Positions 26,320 to 34,848 of a stretch of 64,000 bases of DNA are shown piece by piece. A program made the position numbers and the translations under genes. The DNA is taken from NCBI RefSeq assembly GCF_900156605.1, contig NZ_FTOA01000002.1, forward strand, positions 310,001 through 374,000. Reading direction: 5' to 3'. The notes under the pieces were generated by a model. It was not told the DNA's origin. It saw only the letters and a program-made list of their open reading frames with translations, and did not search any database. This stretch comes from Insolitispirillum peregrinum (lineage in GTDB: Bacteria > Pseudomonadota > Alphaproteobacteria > Rhodospirillales > Rhodospirillaceae). The first letter of the stretch is position 1. Each line of letters opens with the position of its first letter.

Positions 26320-26448
26320 TACCCGCGACCCCCCAGCCGCTCTTTTTCTTGGACTATCAAATAAATGGGGTCTGGGGCCTCAAGGCCCCGGCGAGGTGTG
26401 GAGCAGCGCTCCACTCTACTGCCATGTCCTGTAATGTGGGTCACATTT
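26320..26448 (-). repeat. Repeat family A, copy A4 (reverse, truncated)
   Basis: Contains the 3' part of the reversed element: AATGGGG, GGGGCCTCAAGGCCCC, GGCGAGGTGTGGAGCAGCGCTCC, then a diverged inverted end (ACTGCCATGTCCTGTAATGTG). The left terminal repeat and the first hairpins are missing or worn. It is one of two copies not in a convergent gap: ldh and the IalB-type gene both point right. Confidence 0.75.
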
Positions 26449-26634
26449 AAGGCTCACGGCTCTGGCTGTTAGTGAAAAAGTTCTAGGTCTTGCCAGATTT
26501 TCACTCGCACCACCCCCTGCTTTACCCCATATAAAAGGCTCGGGCAGGGGGACGGTGCGTGCCGGGCACAGCGGGTTCCTTTGGTCGCAAGCGATTTTTG
26601 CCAAATCCGTTTTCTACCATCGGGGATCAGGACC

Positions 26635-27186
26635 ATGACGCTTCTCTCGCGCACCTTGGGCAGCAGACGCTTTGCCAGCCTTGCTTTCGCGACTCTGCTG
26701 GCCACTGCCGGCTTCACCTCTGCCGCCCAGGCTGCCGATCCGAAAGTGCTCGGCGCCTTTGGTGACTGGACCGCCTATACGGTGCAGGAAGGCGGCGAAC
26801 CGGTTTGCTACGTTGCCAGCCAGCCGACCAAAGCAGACGGGGACTATGCCCAGCGTGGCAACATTTATGCGTTGATCACCCACCGCCCCAAGGACAAGAA
26901 CGCCTTGTATGTGGTGTCGATCGTGGCGGGCTATCCCTACAAGGCCAACAGCCAGACCTCGATCGCCATCGGCAAAAAGGAATGGCAGTTGTTCACCAAG
27001 GGTGAGCGCGCCTGGGCGCATGATTCCGACACCGACAAGGCGATTGCCGACGGCATGCGCAAGGGGGCGTCGATGGTGATCACCGGCACGTCGCAAAAGG
27101 GCACCAAGACCAACGATACCTATTCCCTGCGTGGCTTTGGTCAGGCGCTGGATGCGATCAACAAGGCCTGCAACGTGACGAAGTAA
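26635..27186 (+). CDS. Invasion-associated locus B (IalB) family protein
   Basis: A secreted 183-residue protein. A signal peptide covers ~1-33 (FATLLATAGFTSAAQA|ADP). The mature domain starts LGAFGDWTAYT and contains VCYVASQP and ALITHRP, then GTSQKGTKTNDTYSLRGF, which are IalB-family landmarks. In Bartonella the founding member promotes erythrocyte entry; in free-living alphaproteobacteria the role is unknown. Two Cys in the mature part could form a disulfide. It ends at a strong terminator. Confidence 0.85.
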   Translation: MTLLSRTLGSRRFASLAFATLLATAGFTSAAQAADPKVLGAFGDWTAYTVQEGGEPVCYVASQPTKADGDYAQRGNIYALITHRPKDKNALYVVSIVAGYPYKANSQTSIAIGKKEWQLFTKGERAWAHDSDTDKAIADGMRKGASMVITGTSQKGTKTNDTYSLRGFGQALDAINKACNVTK

Positions 27187-27201
27187 GCTGTCCGGGACAG
27201 G

Positions 27202-27239
27202 AAAGGGCATCTTCCCCAGAACGGGAGGATGCCCTTTTT
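27202..27239. terminator. Bidirectional terminator between the IalB-type and aldehyde dehydrogenase genes
   Basis: AAAGGGCATCTTCCC (27202-27216) and GGGAGGATGCCCTTT (27223-27237) form a nearly perfect stem with flanking A and T runs. It ends 8 nt from the stop of the converging gene and can serve both. Confidence 0.88.
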
Positions 27240-27246
27240 GACCTTG

Positions 27247-28746
27247 TCAGGTCAGATCAATCCACGTTGCCTTCAGCTCGGTGTACTTGTCCAGCGCATG
27301 CAGGGATTTGTCGCGGCCATTGCCCGACTGTTTGAAGCCACCAAACGGCATGGTCATGTCGCCACCATCCCAGCAGTTGACCCACACACTGCCCGCCCGC
27401 AACTTGCGCGACAGGGTATGAGCCTTGGTGACATCGCGGGTCCACAGACAGGCGGCCAGCCCGTAATCGCAGGTATTGGCCACCCGGATGGCCTCGTCGG
27501 CGTCCTTCACCCGGATCACCGACAACACCGGCCCAAAGATTTCTTCGCGGGCGATGGTCATGTCGTTGGAAATGCCGCTGAAAATGGTCGGCTCGATGAA
27601 ATAGCCGCCACTGTTCACCCGTGCTTGTCGTCCACCCAGCGCCAGCACACCGCCCTCGCGGACGCCCTGATCAATGTAGCCCAGCACCCGTTGCATCTGG
27701 CGCTGATCGACGATGGCACCCATTTTGGTCGCCGGGTCCAGCGGATCGCCCGGCTGCATGGCCTGCCCCAGCGCGATCACCTTTTCCAGTAAGGCATCAT
27801 GGATGCTGTCTTCGACGATCAGCCGGGATGCGGCGGTACAGACCTCGCCCTGATTGTAGAAAATGCCCAGCGCGGCGTGGAAAGCCGCCTTGTCGAGATC
27901 AGCGACATCGCTCAGCACCACATTCGGGCTTTTGCCGCCGCATTCCAGCCAGACCCGTTTCAGGTTCGACTGCCCGCCGTATTGCATGAACAGCTTGCCG
28001 ACCTCGGTCGAGCCGGTAAAGGCCAGACAATCGACATCCATGTGCAGGCCCAGCGCCTTGCCTGTGGTCGGGCCGAAGCCCGGCAGCACCTGAAAGACGC
28101 CTTCGGGCAGACCGGCCTCGGCGCACAGTTCGGCCAGCTTCAGGGCGGTCAGCGGGCTTTGTTCGGCGGGCTTGAGGATCACCGAGTTCCCGGCGGCCAG
28201 CGCCGGGGCAATCTTCCACGATGCCATCAGCAGCGGGAAGTTCCACGGGACCACGCACGCCACCACCCCGATCGGGTCGCGGGTGATCAGCCCCAGCGCG
28301 TGCGGACCCGACGGCGAGATTTCGTCATACACCTTGTCGACCGCTTCGGCGTACCACTGCACGCAATTGGCCGACGATCCGACATCGACCGCCAGCGCCT
28401 CGGCAATCGGCTTGCCCATGTCGAGGGTTTCCAGCAGGGCCAGATGCTGGGCATCGCGCCGCATCAGCTCGGCCAGCTTCAGCAGCACCCGCTTGCGGTT
28501 GCGCGGCGACTGGTGGCTCCACCGGCCATCGTCAAACGCCGCCCGTGCCAGCGCCACGGCGCGGTTGACATCCTCGGCATTACACTCGGCAATTTCGGCA
28601 ATCACCGTGCCGGTCGCCGGGTTGACGGTGGCAAAGGTTTTGCCCGACGCGGCATCCACGAACTGACCACCGATAAAGGCTTGCGTGCGCGGCGTCAGCT
28701 CGGCGGCCATCTGGCGGTAATCGTCGGCACTCAAGGATTTAGCCAT
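27247..28746 (-). CDS. Aldehyde dehydrogenase, PuuC-like (gamma-glutamyl-aminobutyraldehyde type)
   Basis: NAD(P)-dependent oxidation of an amino-aldehyde to an acid. Catalytic residues are visible: Asn in VVPWNFPLLM, Glu in WLECGGKSPN, Cys in NQGEVCTAASR. The 499-residue sequence resembles E. coli PuuC over its whole length, including SGNGRDKSLHALDKYTELK at the end. The substrate could be gamma-glutamyl-gamma-aminobutyraldehyde, aminopropionaldehyde or guanidinobutyraldehyde. It is divergent from ald (108-bp gap), next to an acetylpolyamine deacetylase-like gene, which favours polyamine breakdown. Confidence 0.85.
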   Translation of the reverse strand: MAKSLSADDYRQMAAELTPRTQAFIGGQFVDAASGKTFATVNPATGTVIAEIAECNAEDVNRAVALARAAFDDGRWSHQSPRNRKRVLLKLAELMRRDAQHLALLETLDMGKPIAEALAVDVGSSANCVQWYAEAVDKVYDEISPSGPHALGLITRDPIGVVACVVPWNFPLLMASWKIAPALAAGNSVILKPAEQSPLTALKLAELCAEAGLPEGVFQVLPGFGPTTGKALGLHMDVDCLAFTGSTEVGKLFMQYGGQSNLKRVWLECGGKSPNVVLSDVADLDKAAFHAALGIFYNQGEVCTAASRLIVEDSIHDALLEKVIALGQAMQPGDPLDPATKMGAIVDQRQMQRVLGYIDQGVREGGVLALGGRQARVNSGGYFIEPTIFSGISNDMTIAREEIFGPVLSVIRVKDADEAIRVANTCDYGLAACLWTRDVTKAHTLSRKLRAGSVWVNCWDGGDMTMPFGGFKQSGNGRDKSLHALDKYTELKATWIDLT

Positions 28747-28854
28747 GCGTTCCTCTTGGGTCTGGGTGCTCGGTTGTGCTTAACGCCCGCACTGGTCGGG
28801 GGCGAGATGGCGTGTTAGCGTGGCGCCATCGCACCAACAGAGTCGGAGAAGTCC

Positions 28855-29982
28855 ATGCTGGTCGGCGTGCCGAGGGAAATCAAGACCCACGAATACCGGG
28901 TTGGGTTAACCGCAGGAGGCGTGCGCGAGCTTGTGCACCACGGTCACGCGGTGATCGTCGAGCGCGAAGCGGGCAGCGGGGCTGGAATCGACGATGCGGC
29001 CTATCGCGCCGCCGGAGCCGAGGTGGTTGATACCGCCGCAGAGGTCTTTGCGCGTGCCGACATGATCGTCAAGGTCAAGGAACCGCAGGCCGACGAATGC
29101 CGGATGCTGCGCAACGGGCAGATCCTGTTCACCTACCTGCATCTGGCGGCGGACCGCCGTCAGGCCCGGCTGTTGCGCGACTCGGGGTGCGTGGCGATGG
29201 CTTATGAAACGGTGACCGATGATCACGGTGGCCTGCCGCTGTTGGCCCCGATGTCCGAAGTTGCCGGACGGATGGCGATTCAGGCCGGGGCGCACTGTCT
29301 GGAAAAATCCATCGGCGGACGCGGGATTCTGCTGGGCGGCGTTCCCGGTGTTCCGGCGGCCAAGGTGGTGATCCTCGGTGCCGGGGTGGTCGGCACCAAT
29401 GCCGCCCGGGTGGCGATCGGACTGGGGGCACAGGTCACCCTGCTGGATGCCTCGGTGGCGCGATTGCGCAAACTCGACATGTTCTTTGGCTCGCGCCTGA
29501 ACACCCTGTCGTCGTCGATGGAAAACATCGAATCCGCCGTGCTGGATGCCGATCTGGTGGTCGGGGCGGTGCTGGTTCCCGGCGATGTCGCGCCGAAACT
29601 GGTCAGCGCGGAAATGGTTGGCGGCATGCGGCGCGGCTCGGTGCTGGTTGATGTGGCGATTGATCAGGGTGGATGCTTTGAAACCAGCCACCCGACCACC
29701 CACGCCTCGCCGACCTTTGTGGTGCAGGACGTGGTGCATTACTGCGTTTCCAACATGCCCGGCGCGGTGGCGCGGACCTCGACCTTTGCCCTCAACAACG
29801 CCACCTTGCCCTATATTCTGGAGCTGGCCGACCATGGCTGGCAGGCCGCACTGATCGGCAATCCCCATCTGTGTGCGGGTCTGAACCTGCTGCACGGCAA
29901 GATCACCCACAAGGGCGTGGCCCATGCCCTGGGCGAAGACTACGTGGCCCCCCTCAGCCTGCTGGAGACGGCATCCGCATGA
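28855..29982 (+). CDS. ald: Alanine dehydrogenase
   Basis: NAD-dependent, reversible conversion of L-alanine to pyruvate and ammonia. The start LVGVPREIKTHEYRVGLT with catalytic Lys/Arg, the VKVKEPQ loop, FTYLHLA with the catalytic His, and the Rossmann motif VILGAGVVGTNAA are all present. 375 residues, normal length. CGGAGAAG precedes ATG 28855. The last codons overlap the next gene as ATGA. It may regenerate pyruvate from amino donors released by amine degradation. Confidence 0.94.
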   Translation: MLVGVPREIKTHEYRVGLTAGGVRELVHHGHAVIVEREAGSGAGIDDAAYRAAGAEVVDTAAEVFARADMIVKVKEPQADECRMLRNGQILFTYLHLAADRRQARLLRDSGCVAMAYETVTDDHGGLPLLAPMSEVAGRMAIQAGAHCLEKSIGGRGILLGGVPGVPAAKVVILGAGVVGTNAARVAIGLGAQVTLLDASVARLRKLDMFFGSRLNTLSSSMENIESAVLDADLVVGAVLVPGDVAPKLVSAEMVGGMRRGSVLVDVAIDQGGCFETSHPTTHASPTFVVQDVVHYCVSNMPGAVARTSTFALNNATLPYILELADHGWQAALIGNPHLCAGLNLLHGKITHKGVAHALGEDYVAPLSLLETASA

Positions 29983-31019
29983 TTCCCTGGATTTTCAGCC
30001 CATTGCAGCGCTCGCATGCCGGGGGCGAGGAACTCAATCGCGGCAGCATCGTTCCCTGCCACGAATGCCCCGAGCGGGCCGATTTCATCACCGCCGCCCT
30101 GCGCGATCAGGGCTTTGCCGAACCGCTGGCCCCACGCGACCATGGCGAGCAGCCGTTGCTGGCCTGCCATGATGCTGACTTTGTGGCGTTTCTGAAAACC
30201 GCTTATGCCGACTGGCGGGCCAGTGGCCGCGAGGGCAGCGCCCTGCCGTTTACCTTTCCGGCCTCGGGGGGGATGGCGCGTCGTCCGATGACGCCGCAAA
30301 ACAGCATCTTTGCCCGGCTGGGGCACTATTGTTTCGATGTCGGAACGCCGATTGTCGGCGGCACCTGGGAAGCGGCCTACTGGTCGGCCCAGACGGCGCT
30401 GACCGGGGCCGACCTGCTGGCCGAGGGTGTCCCGCTGGCCTTTGCCCTCTGTCGTCCGCCGGGGCACCACGCCGGGCGGGGGTACTATGGCGGCTATTGC
30501 TTCTTCAACAATGCCGCTCTGGCCGCCGAGTCCCTGCGGCAAGCCGGTCATGCCAAAGTTGCCATCCTTGATGTCGATTATCACCATGGCAACGGTACGC
30601 AGGATATTTTCTGGCAGCGGGGCGATGTGTTCTATGGCTCGATTCACGCCGAGCCCCTGACCGATTTCCCCTATTTCTGTGGCTATGCCGATGAAACCGG
30701 TGCCGGTGACGGGGCTGGAGCCACTCTGAACCTGCCGCTGCCGCGCGGGACTGACTGGCAGGGCTATCAACCGGCGCTGGAGCAGATGCTGGCCGCGACC
30801 AAGGCCCACGGAGCGACGGCGCTGGTGGTCTCCCTTGGCGTTGACACCTGGTATGGCGACCCGATTAGCGGCTTTGCCCTGCAAACCGAGGATTTCGCCG
30901 CCATGGGGCAACACCTGGCCTTGCTGGGGTTGCCGACGCTGGTGGTGATGGAAGGCGGCTATGCGGTGGCCGATGTCGGCAAGAACGTGGCCAATGTCCT
31001 GAGGGGATTGGAGCCCTGA
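29979..31019 (+). CDS. Histone deacetylase-family protein, acetylpolyamine amidohydrolase-like
   Basis: Zn-dependent deacetylase of the arginase/HDAC fold. Active-site blocks are visible: CRPPGHHAG (charge-relay His pair), CFFNNAALAA, DVDYHHGNGTQ (Zn ligands Asp and His), SIHAEP, and SLGVDTWYGDPIS (third Zn ligand Asp), then EGGYAV. The 346-residue length matches acetylpolyamine amidohydrolases such as AphA of Mycoplana/Pseudomonas. ATG 29979 overlaps the ald stop, so they are co-translated. Acetylpolyamine is the best guess; acetylated protein lysine (AcuC-like) is the alternative. Confidence 0.85.
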   Translation: MIPWIFSPLQRSHAGGEELNRGSIVPCHECPERADFITAALRDQGFAEPLAPRDHGEQPLLACHDADFVAFLKTAYADWRASGREGSALPFTFPASGGMARRPMTPQNSIFARLGHYCFDVGTPIVGGTWEAAYWSAQTALTGADLLAEGVPLAFALCRPPGHHAGRGYYGGYCFFNNAALAAESLRQAGHAKVAILDVDYHHGNGTQDIFWQRGDVFYGSIHAEPLTDFPYFCGYADETGAGDGAGATLNLPLPRGTDWQGYQPALEQMLAATKAHGATALVVSLGVDTWYGDPISGFALQTEDFAAMGQHLALLGLPTLVVMEGGYAVADVGKNVANVLRGLEP

Positions 31020-31046
31020 GCGCAAAAACCGGAGCCGGTTTTGCGC
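31020..31046. repeat. Palindromic repeat family C, copy C3 (short)
   Basis: GCGCAAAAACCGG and CCGGTTTTGCGC form a near-perfect palindrome starting right after the deacetylase stop codon. It is the core of family C without the AGAGC ends. It is joined to A5 by a stretch (AAAAAGGTTAGACC) also found before A2. Confidence 0.6.
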
Positions 31047-31084
31047 ATCATCACTGCGACAGATAAAAAGGTTAGACCGGTGTG

Positions 31085-31271
31085 CCTGCGTCAGGTCACA
31101 GCACACGACAGTTGGTTCAATCAGTGCAGGCTGCCGCCTGAAACTGCTCGGGGCCTGAGGCCCCGAACCCCCATTTTTCTTTTATGATCAAAGAAATGGG
31201 GTCTGGGGCCGACTGGCCCCAGCGAGGTGTGGAGCAGCGCTCCACGGTACTGTCGTGTACTGTGGTGTCAG
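31085..31271 (-). repeat. Repeat family A, copy A5 (reverse orientation, best preserved)
   Basis: Complete element: CACAGCACACGACAGT at the left (31098-31113) and ACTGTCGTGTACTGTG at the right (31250-31265). Inside: GCAGGCTGCCGCCTG, CGGGGCCTGAGGCCCCG, CCCCCATT...AATGGGG, GGGGCCGACTGGCCCC and GTGGAGCAGCGCTCCAC. It fills the gap between the converging deacetylase and AraC genes. The TGA stop of the AraC gene is formed by the repeat's outermost bases. Confidence 0.88.
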
Positions 31272-32275
31272 CTCGCTGACGGGTCGCCGTATCGCCCCGG
31301 TGAACAGCCGAAATGCTTGCGGAAGGCGGTCGAGAAATTGGCCGCGCTGCCATAGCCTGCCAGATAGGCGGCTTCCTTGACGCTCAGGCCCTGCTGCAAG
31401 GCGGCGCGGGCGCGCTCCAGCGCCCGGCGGCGCAGGGCTTCAAAGGCGCTCAGGCCATAGGTGGTCTGAAACAGCCGCTGCACGGTGCTGATGCTGGTGC
31501 CAGCGGCACCGGCCAGATCGTCCAGTGATACCAGCGCGCTGTCCGTGCTGGCGAGGAACTCCTCGATCCGGCGCAGTCGCTGCTGGTCGCGCGGCTCCGG
31601 GCGCGGGGCCGGGGGATCGGTAAAGGTGGTGAACACCTGTCCCAACAATTCCAGAGCCGCACTTTCCTGATACAGCGCCGCCAGCGCGCCGTTGCTGTGG
31701 GTGGTCTGGACCAGACGTTCAGCCAGCGCCACCACCTGCGCCGAGGGCGTCCAGCTCCGCCGGGCCATGTGCTGGCGGCTGAAGCGATACAGGTCCTGCG
31801 CCTCGGTTTTCCACAGATCGCCATAACTTTCCAGCCAGTGCGGCGACAGGCTGAGGCTGACCTTGCGGATGCGGTCGCCCTGTTGGGCGCGGCGTTCAAA
31901 CAGCTCGGTCTGGGTGCGGCTGCTGACCACCACCTGCGGCCGGGGCAGAGGAACCACCTCGCCGTGCTGGGCGTCGGCCAGCAGATGCCGCCCGCCCATC
32001 GAGGCGTTGACCGTCCCGTTCAGAAAGACCTGCACCGACATACCGGGGGCCCGTTCGACCTGGGTGACCAGATCGTGCAGGTCCACCGCATCCGAAGCAT
32101 GCAGCACCATGCTGTCCCGCAGACGTCGCAGCCCATAGGAGCCGTGCAGGGCCGGGCCGGGTGGCACGGGGGCGGGTAGGGGGGAGGGACGCACCACCCG
32201 GAAGTTCTGCCCGACCGCGACCGAGCTTTCCGCAATCGTTGCAAAGGCGACGGCGCCGGAGGGACAGGGGGGCAT
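31268..32275 (-). CDS. AraC-family regulator (PchR-like)
   Basis: C-terminal ~100 residues form the double helix-turn-helix AraC domain: LAGAAGTSISTVQRLFQTTYG, then VKEAAYLAGYGSAANFSTAFRKHFGCSPGRY (key parts AYLAGYGSAANFSTAF and FGCSPGRY). The N-terminal ~220 residues match the ligand-sensing part of siderophore regulators such as PchR and YbtA in layout only. I start at ATG 32275, preceded by CGGAG; the frame runs 39 codons further upstream, across the intergenic region. It is divergent from a TonB-dependent receptor, with a Fur-box-like site between. Likely a ferri-siderophore-responsive activator of that receptor. Confidence 0.82.
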   Translation of the reverse strand: MPPCPSGAVAFATIAESSVAVGQNFRVVRPSPLPAPVPPGPALHGSYGLRRLRDSMVLHASDAVDLHDLVTQVERAPGMSVQVFLNGTVNASMGGRHLLADAQHGEVVPLPRPQVVVSSRTQTELFERRAQQGDRIRKVSLSLSPHWLESYGDLWKTEAQDLYRFSRQHMARRSWTPSAQVVALAERLVQTTHSNGALAALYQESAALELLGQVFTTFTDPPAPRPEPRDQQRLRRIEEFLASTDSALVSLDDLAGAAGTSISTVQRLFQTTYGLSAFEALRRRALERARAALQQGLSVKEAAYLAGYGSAANFSTAFRKHFGCSPGRYGDPSAS

Positions 32276-32381
32276 GGGCAGGGAACTCCGGGGTGAGGGG
32301 GAGATAAATGAATGGACGGCAAAGCCTTTTGAGCGTTCTGCAAAGGTGCGATGGCTGGAGGCAGGTCTTTGTTGCACGTAT

Positions 32382-32400
32382 GATATTAACAATCATTATC
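32382..32400. promoter_or_regulatory. Fur-box-like site
   Basis: GATATTAACAATCATTATC matches the 19-bp Fur consensus at 16 positions. It lies midway in the 238-bp divergent gap, about 107 bp from the AraC start and 114 bp from the receptor start, in unusually AT-rich DNA. A possible -35 TTGCAC at 32372-32377 would place it over the receptor promoter. It fits iron repression of one or both genes. Confidence 0.75.
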
Positions 32401-32513
32401 ACACATGCACAAGCCGCACAAAAGAAGGGGATATCCTGCGCCGGGGAGCGCCGGATCACACAGCCCCCAAAGCACACCCTGTGGTGCGGCACAGATTTCG
32501 GATCGGAGGGATC

Positions 32514-34682
32514 ATGCGTATGCGGCGGGATAACCGGCTGTGGGGACCATCGGCTCTGGTTTTGGCGATCATGCTGGCAACGCCAGCGTGGGCCGACGAC
32601 ACCAGCCAGACGGACAAGGCCAAGGACAACACGGCAGAGGCGCAGGCCGATCCACACACCGATCCACAGGGGGTGGTTCTGCCGACCGTGCGGGTGACTG
32701 GCTCGGGCTATGAGACCGAAGACAGCACCAGCTACACCTCGTCACAGATCAGCGTCGGGGAAAAGGACGCCCGCACCCCGCGTGAAGTGCCGCAGACCAC
32801 CACCGTGCTGACCCGGCAATATCTCGATGACCGTGATGTGTCGTCGCTCGATACCGCCCTGCGCAAGACGCCGGGGGTGGTGGTGCTCAGCAATGACAAT
32901 GGCCGCTCCAGCCTCTATTCCCGTGGATTTGAGTTCGATTCGCTCTATTTCAACGGCCTGCCTGCCCCGCTGTCGAGCATCTATGGCACCCAGCCGGACA
33001 TGGCGATCGTTGACCATGTGGAAATCCTGCGCGGGCCATCGGGCCTGTTTGCCGGGGCCGGTGAGCCTGCCGGGGCGATCAACATGCGCCTGAAGCAGCC
33101 GACCAAAGAGTTGGGCGGTTCGGTGGCGGTGACCGGCGACAGCTGGGGCGGGGTGCGGGTCGAAGGCGATGTGTCCACACCGCTGACCCCCGATGGCAAG
33201 CTGCGTGGCCGGGCAGTGATGGTGCGCGATGATGGTCAGACGTGGATCGACAACAACGACAACAATACCACCGTTGGCTATCTGTCGCTGCAAGGCGACC
33301 TGACTGACCTGACCACTGTCACCCTCAGCTACAGCAACCTGCAGCGCGACATGAAGCCGTTCAACGGCCTGCCGACGCTGGCCAACGGCACCTTGCTGGA
33401 TGTGGACCGTTCGACCACCACCGGCACCGACTGGAACGACTTCAGCAATCAGGTGGTTGATTACATTGGCGAGATCGAGCACCGCTTTGACTCGGGTGGC
33501 TATGCCAAGCTGTCGGCGCGCTATTCCGACCGTGATGTGGATTTCCTCTATGGCTATGCCGGTACGGCGGCCAACAGCAGCGGCACGGTGACCAGCATGG
33601 CGTGGCTGGCGCGCGATTATGAAGAAGACTCGCTGGCCGTCGATGCTCACGTCAGCCGTCCGTTCGTCCTGTTCGGGCAGGAGCACAACGTGCTGGTCGG
33701 GGCCGATTACCAGAAAGTGGACAGCACCCTGTTGCAGGGGCGCGGCAGCATTGCCACCCGCAACAACGTCTATGCCTGGAACACCGACATCAGCATGCCG
33801 CGCGTCACCTATTCGACGCAGACCGAGACCGACTCCGAGCAATATGGCCTGTACGGCCAGCTGCGGGTCAAGCCGGTTGATGACCTGACCCTGATCGGCG
33901 GTGCGCGTGGTACCTGGTACAATGACAAGGCGGTCAACATGCTGACCGGAGTGCAGACCAGCAGCCAGGTCATCGGCGGCAAGCTGACTCCGTACTATGG
34001 GGCGGTCTATGACGTGCTGCCCGAGGCATCGGTCTATGCCAGCTACACCGAGATTTTCCAGCCGCAGGATGTCACCGACGCCACCGGCAAGATTCTCGAT
34101 CCGCGTACCGGCGGCCAGTATGAAATCGGCGTCAAGGGAACGGTGCTCGACGGGCTGGATGTGGCGGCGGCACTGTTCGAGCTGACCGACAAGAACCGCT
34201 CGATGAGCGATGGCAACGGCAACAACGTCGCTTCGGAAGAAGTGCGGATGCGCGGTCTGGAACTGCAGGCGGCGGGGACGGTGGCGCCGGGCTGGGAGGT
34301 GATGGCAGGCTATACCCTCAGCCGGTCGGAATACCTGAACGGCACCTCGAACGGCTCGACCTTCAGCACCTACACCCCGCGTCACATGGTGCAGGCCTGG
34401 GTCAAGCACCACCTCGAAGCGGTGCCGAAGCTGACCGTCGGCGGTGGGGTCAAGGCGTTCAGCGATTTCCGCTCGATTTCCAACGGTACCTCCATTGATG
34501 CCGACGGCTATGCGGTGGTTGACGCGATGGTCGGTTATCAACTGACCGACTCGATTTCAACCACCCTGACCGTCAACAACCTGTTTGACGCCACCTATTA
34601 CGAACGGGTCGGCGGGACCTCGGTGTTCAACTTCTACGGTGAACCGCTGAGTGCCGCCCTGCGTCTGGAAGCCAAATTCTAA
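32514..34682 (+). CDS. TonB-dependent ferric-siderophore receptor
   Basis: Outer-membrane gated channel. A signal peptide covers ~1-30 (ALVLAIMLATPAWA|DD). A TonB-box-like VVLPTVRVTG is followed by the plug (~65-200: PREVPQTTTVLTRQYLDDR, ALRKTPGVVV, SRGFEFDSLYFNGLP, VEILRGPSGLFAGAGEPAGAINM). The rest is a ~520-residue barrel ending TVNNLFDATYYERVG and FYGEPLSAALRLEAKF with terminal Phe. There is no STN signalling domain, unlike FpvA. 722 residues. The plug motifs are closest to FhuE/FpvA-type receptors (hydroxamate or pyoverdine-like siderophores). ATG 32514 follows CGGAGGG. Confidence 0.93.
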   Translation: MRMRRDNRLWGPSALVLAIMLATPAWADDTSQTDKAKDNTAEAQADPHTDPQGVVLPTVRVTGSGYETEDSTSYTSSQISVGEKDARTPREVPQTTTVLTRQYLDDRDVSSLDTALRKTPGVVVLSNDNGRSSLYSRGFEFDSLYFNGLPAPLSSIYGTQPDMAIVDHVEILRGPSGLFAGAGEPAGAINMRLKQPTKELGGSVAVTGDSWGGVRVEGDVSTPLTPDGKLRGRAVMVRDDGQTWIDNNDNNTTVGYLSLQGDLTDLTTVTLSYSNLQRDMKPFNGLPTLANGTLLDVDRSTTTGTDWNDFSNQVVDYIGEIEHRFDSGGYAKLSARYSDRDVDFLYGYAGTAANSSGTVTSMAWLARDYEEDSLAVDAHVSRPFVLFGQEHNVLVGADYQKVDSTLLQGRGSIATRNNVYAWNTDISMPRVTYSTQTETDSEQYGLYGQLRVKPVDDLTLIGGARGTWYNDKAVNMLTGVQTSSQVIGGKLTPYYGAVYDVLPEASVYASYTEIFQPQDVTDATGKILDPRTGGQYEIGVKGTVLDGLDVAAALFELTDKNRSMSDGNGNNVASEEVRMRGLELQAAGTVAPGWEVMAGYTLSRSEYLNGTSNGSTFSTYTPRHMVQAWVKHHLEAVPKLTVGGGVKAFSDFRSISNGTSIDADGYAVVDAMVGYQLTDSISTTLTVNNLFDATYYERVGGTSVFNFYGEPLSAALRLEAKF

Positions 34683-34705
34683 ATCAAGGGCAGAGGGTTA
34701 TGGAC

Positions 34706-34735
34706 TCCCGGATCGGTGACAGCACCGGTCCGGGA
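34706..34735 (+). terminator. Hairpin after the receptor gene
   Basis: TCCCGGATCGGTG pairs with CACCGGTCCGGGA (13 bp including a T-G pair, 4-nt loop), followed by TTTGCC. The T-tract is short, so termination may be partial, and the esterase may be co-transcribed. Confidence 0.55.
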
Positions 34736-34743
34736 TTTGCCAT

Positions 34744-34833
34744 GAGCATTTTCAAGTTGACCGTCGACGGTCAACGGCTCGGAAAATGCGGCACTAAAAG
34801 GGAAGAGCGTTTTCGCTCGGTGTGAAAACGCTC
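34744..34833 (+). repeat. Palindromic repeat family B, copy B2 (forward orientation)
   Basis: GAGCATTTTCAAGTTGACCG, TCGACGGTCAACGGCTCGG, AAAATGCGGCAC, then GAGCGTTTTCGCTCGGTGTG and AAAACGCTC. It is almost identical to B3 and to the reverse complement of B1. It lies 15 bp before the esterase gene, so it would be in that gene's leader. Confidence 0.88.
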
Positions 34834-34848
34834 ATGTGAGGGAAGGAT

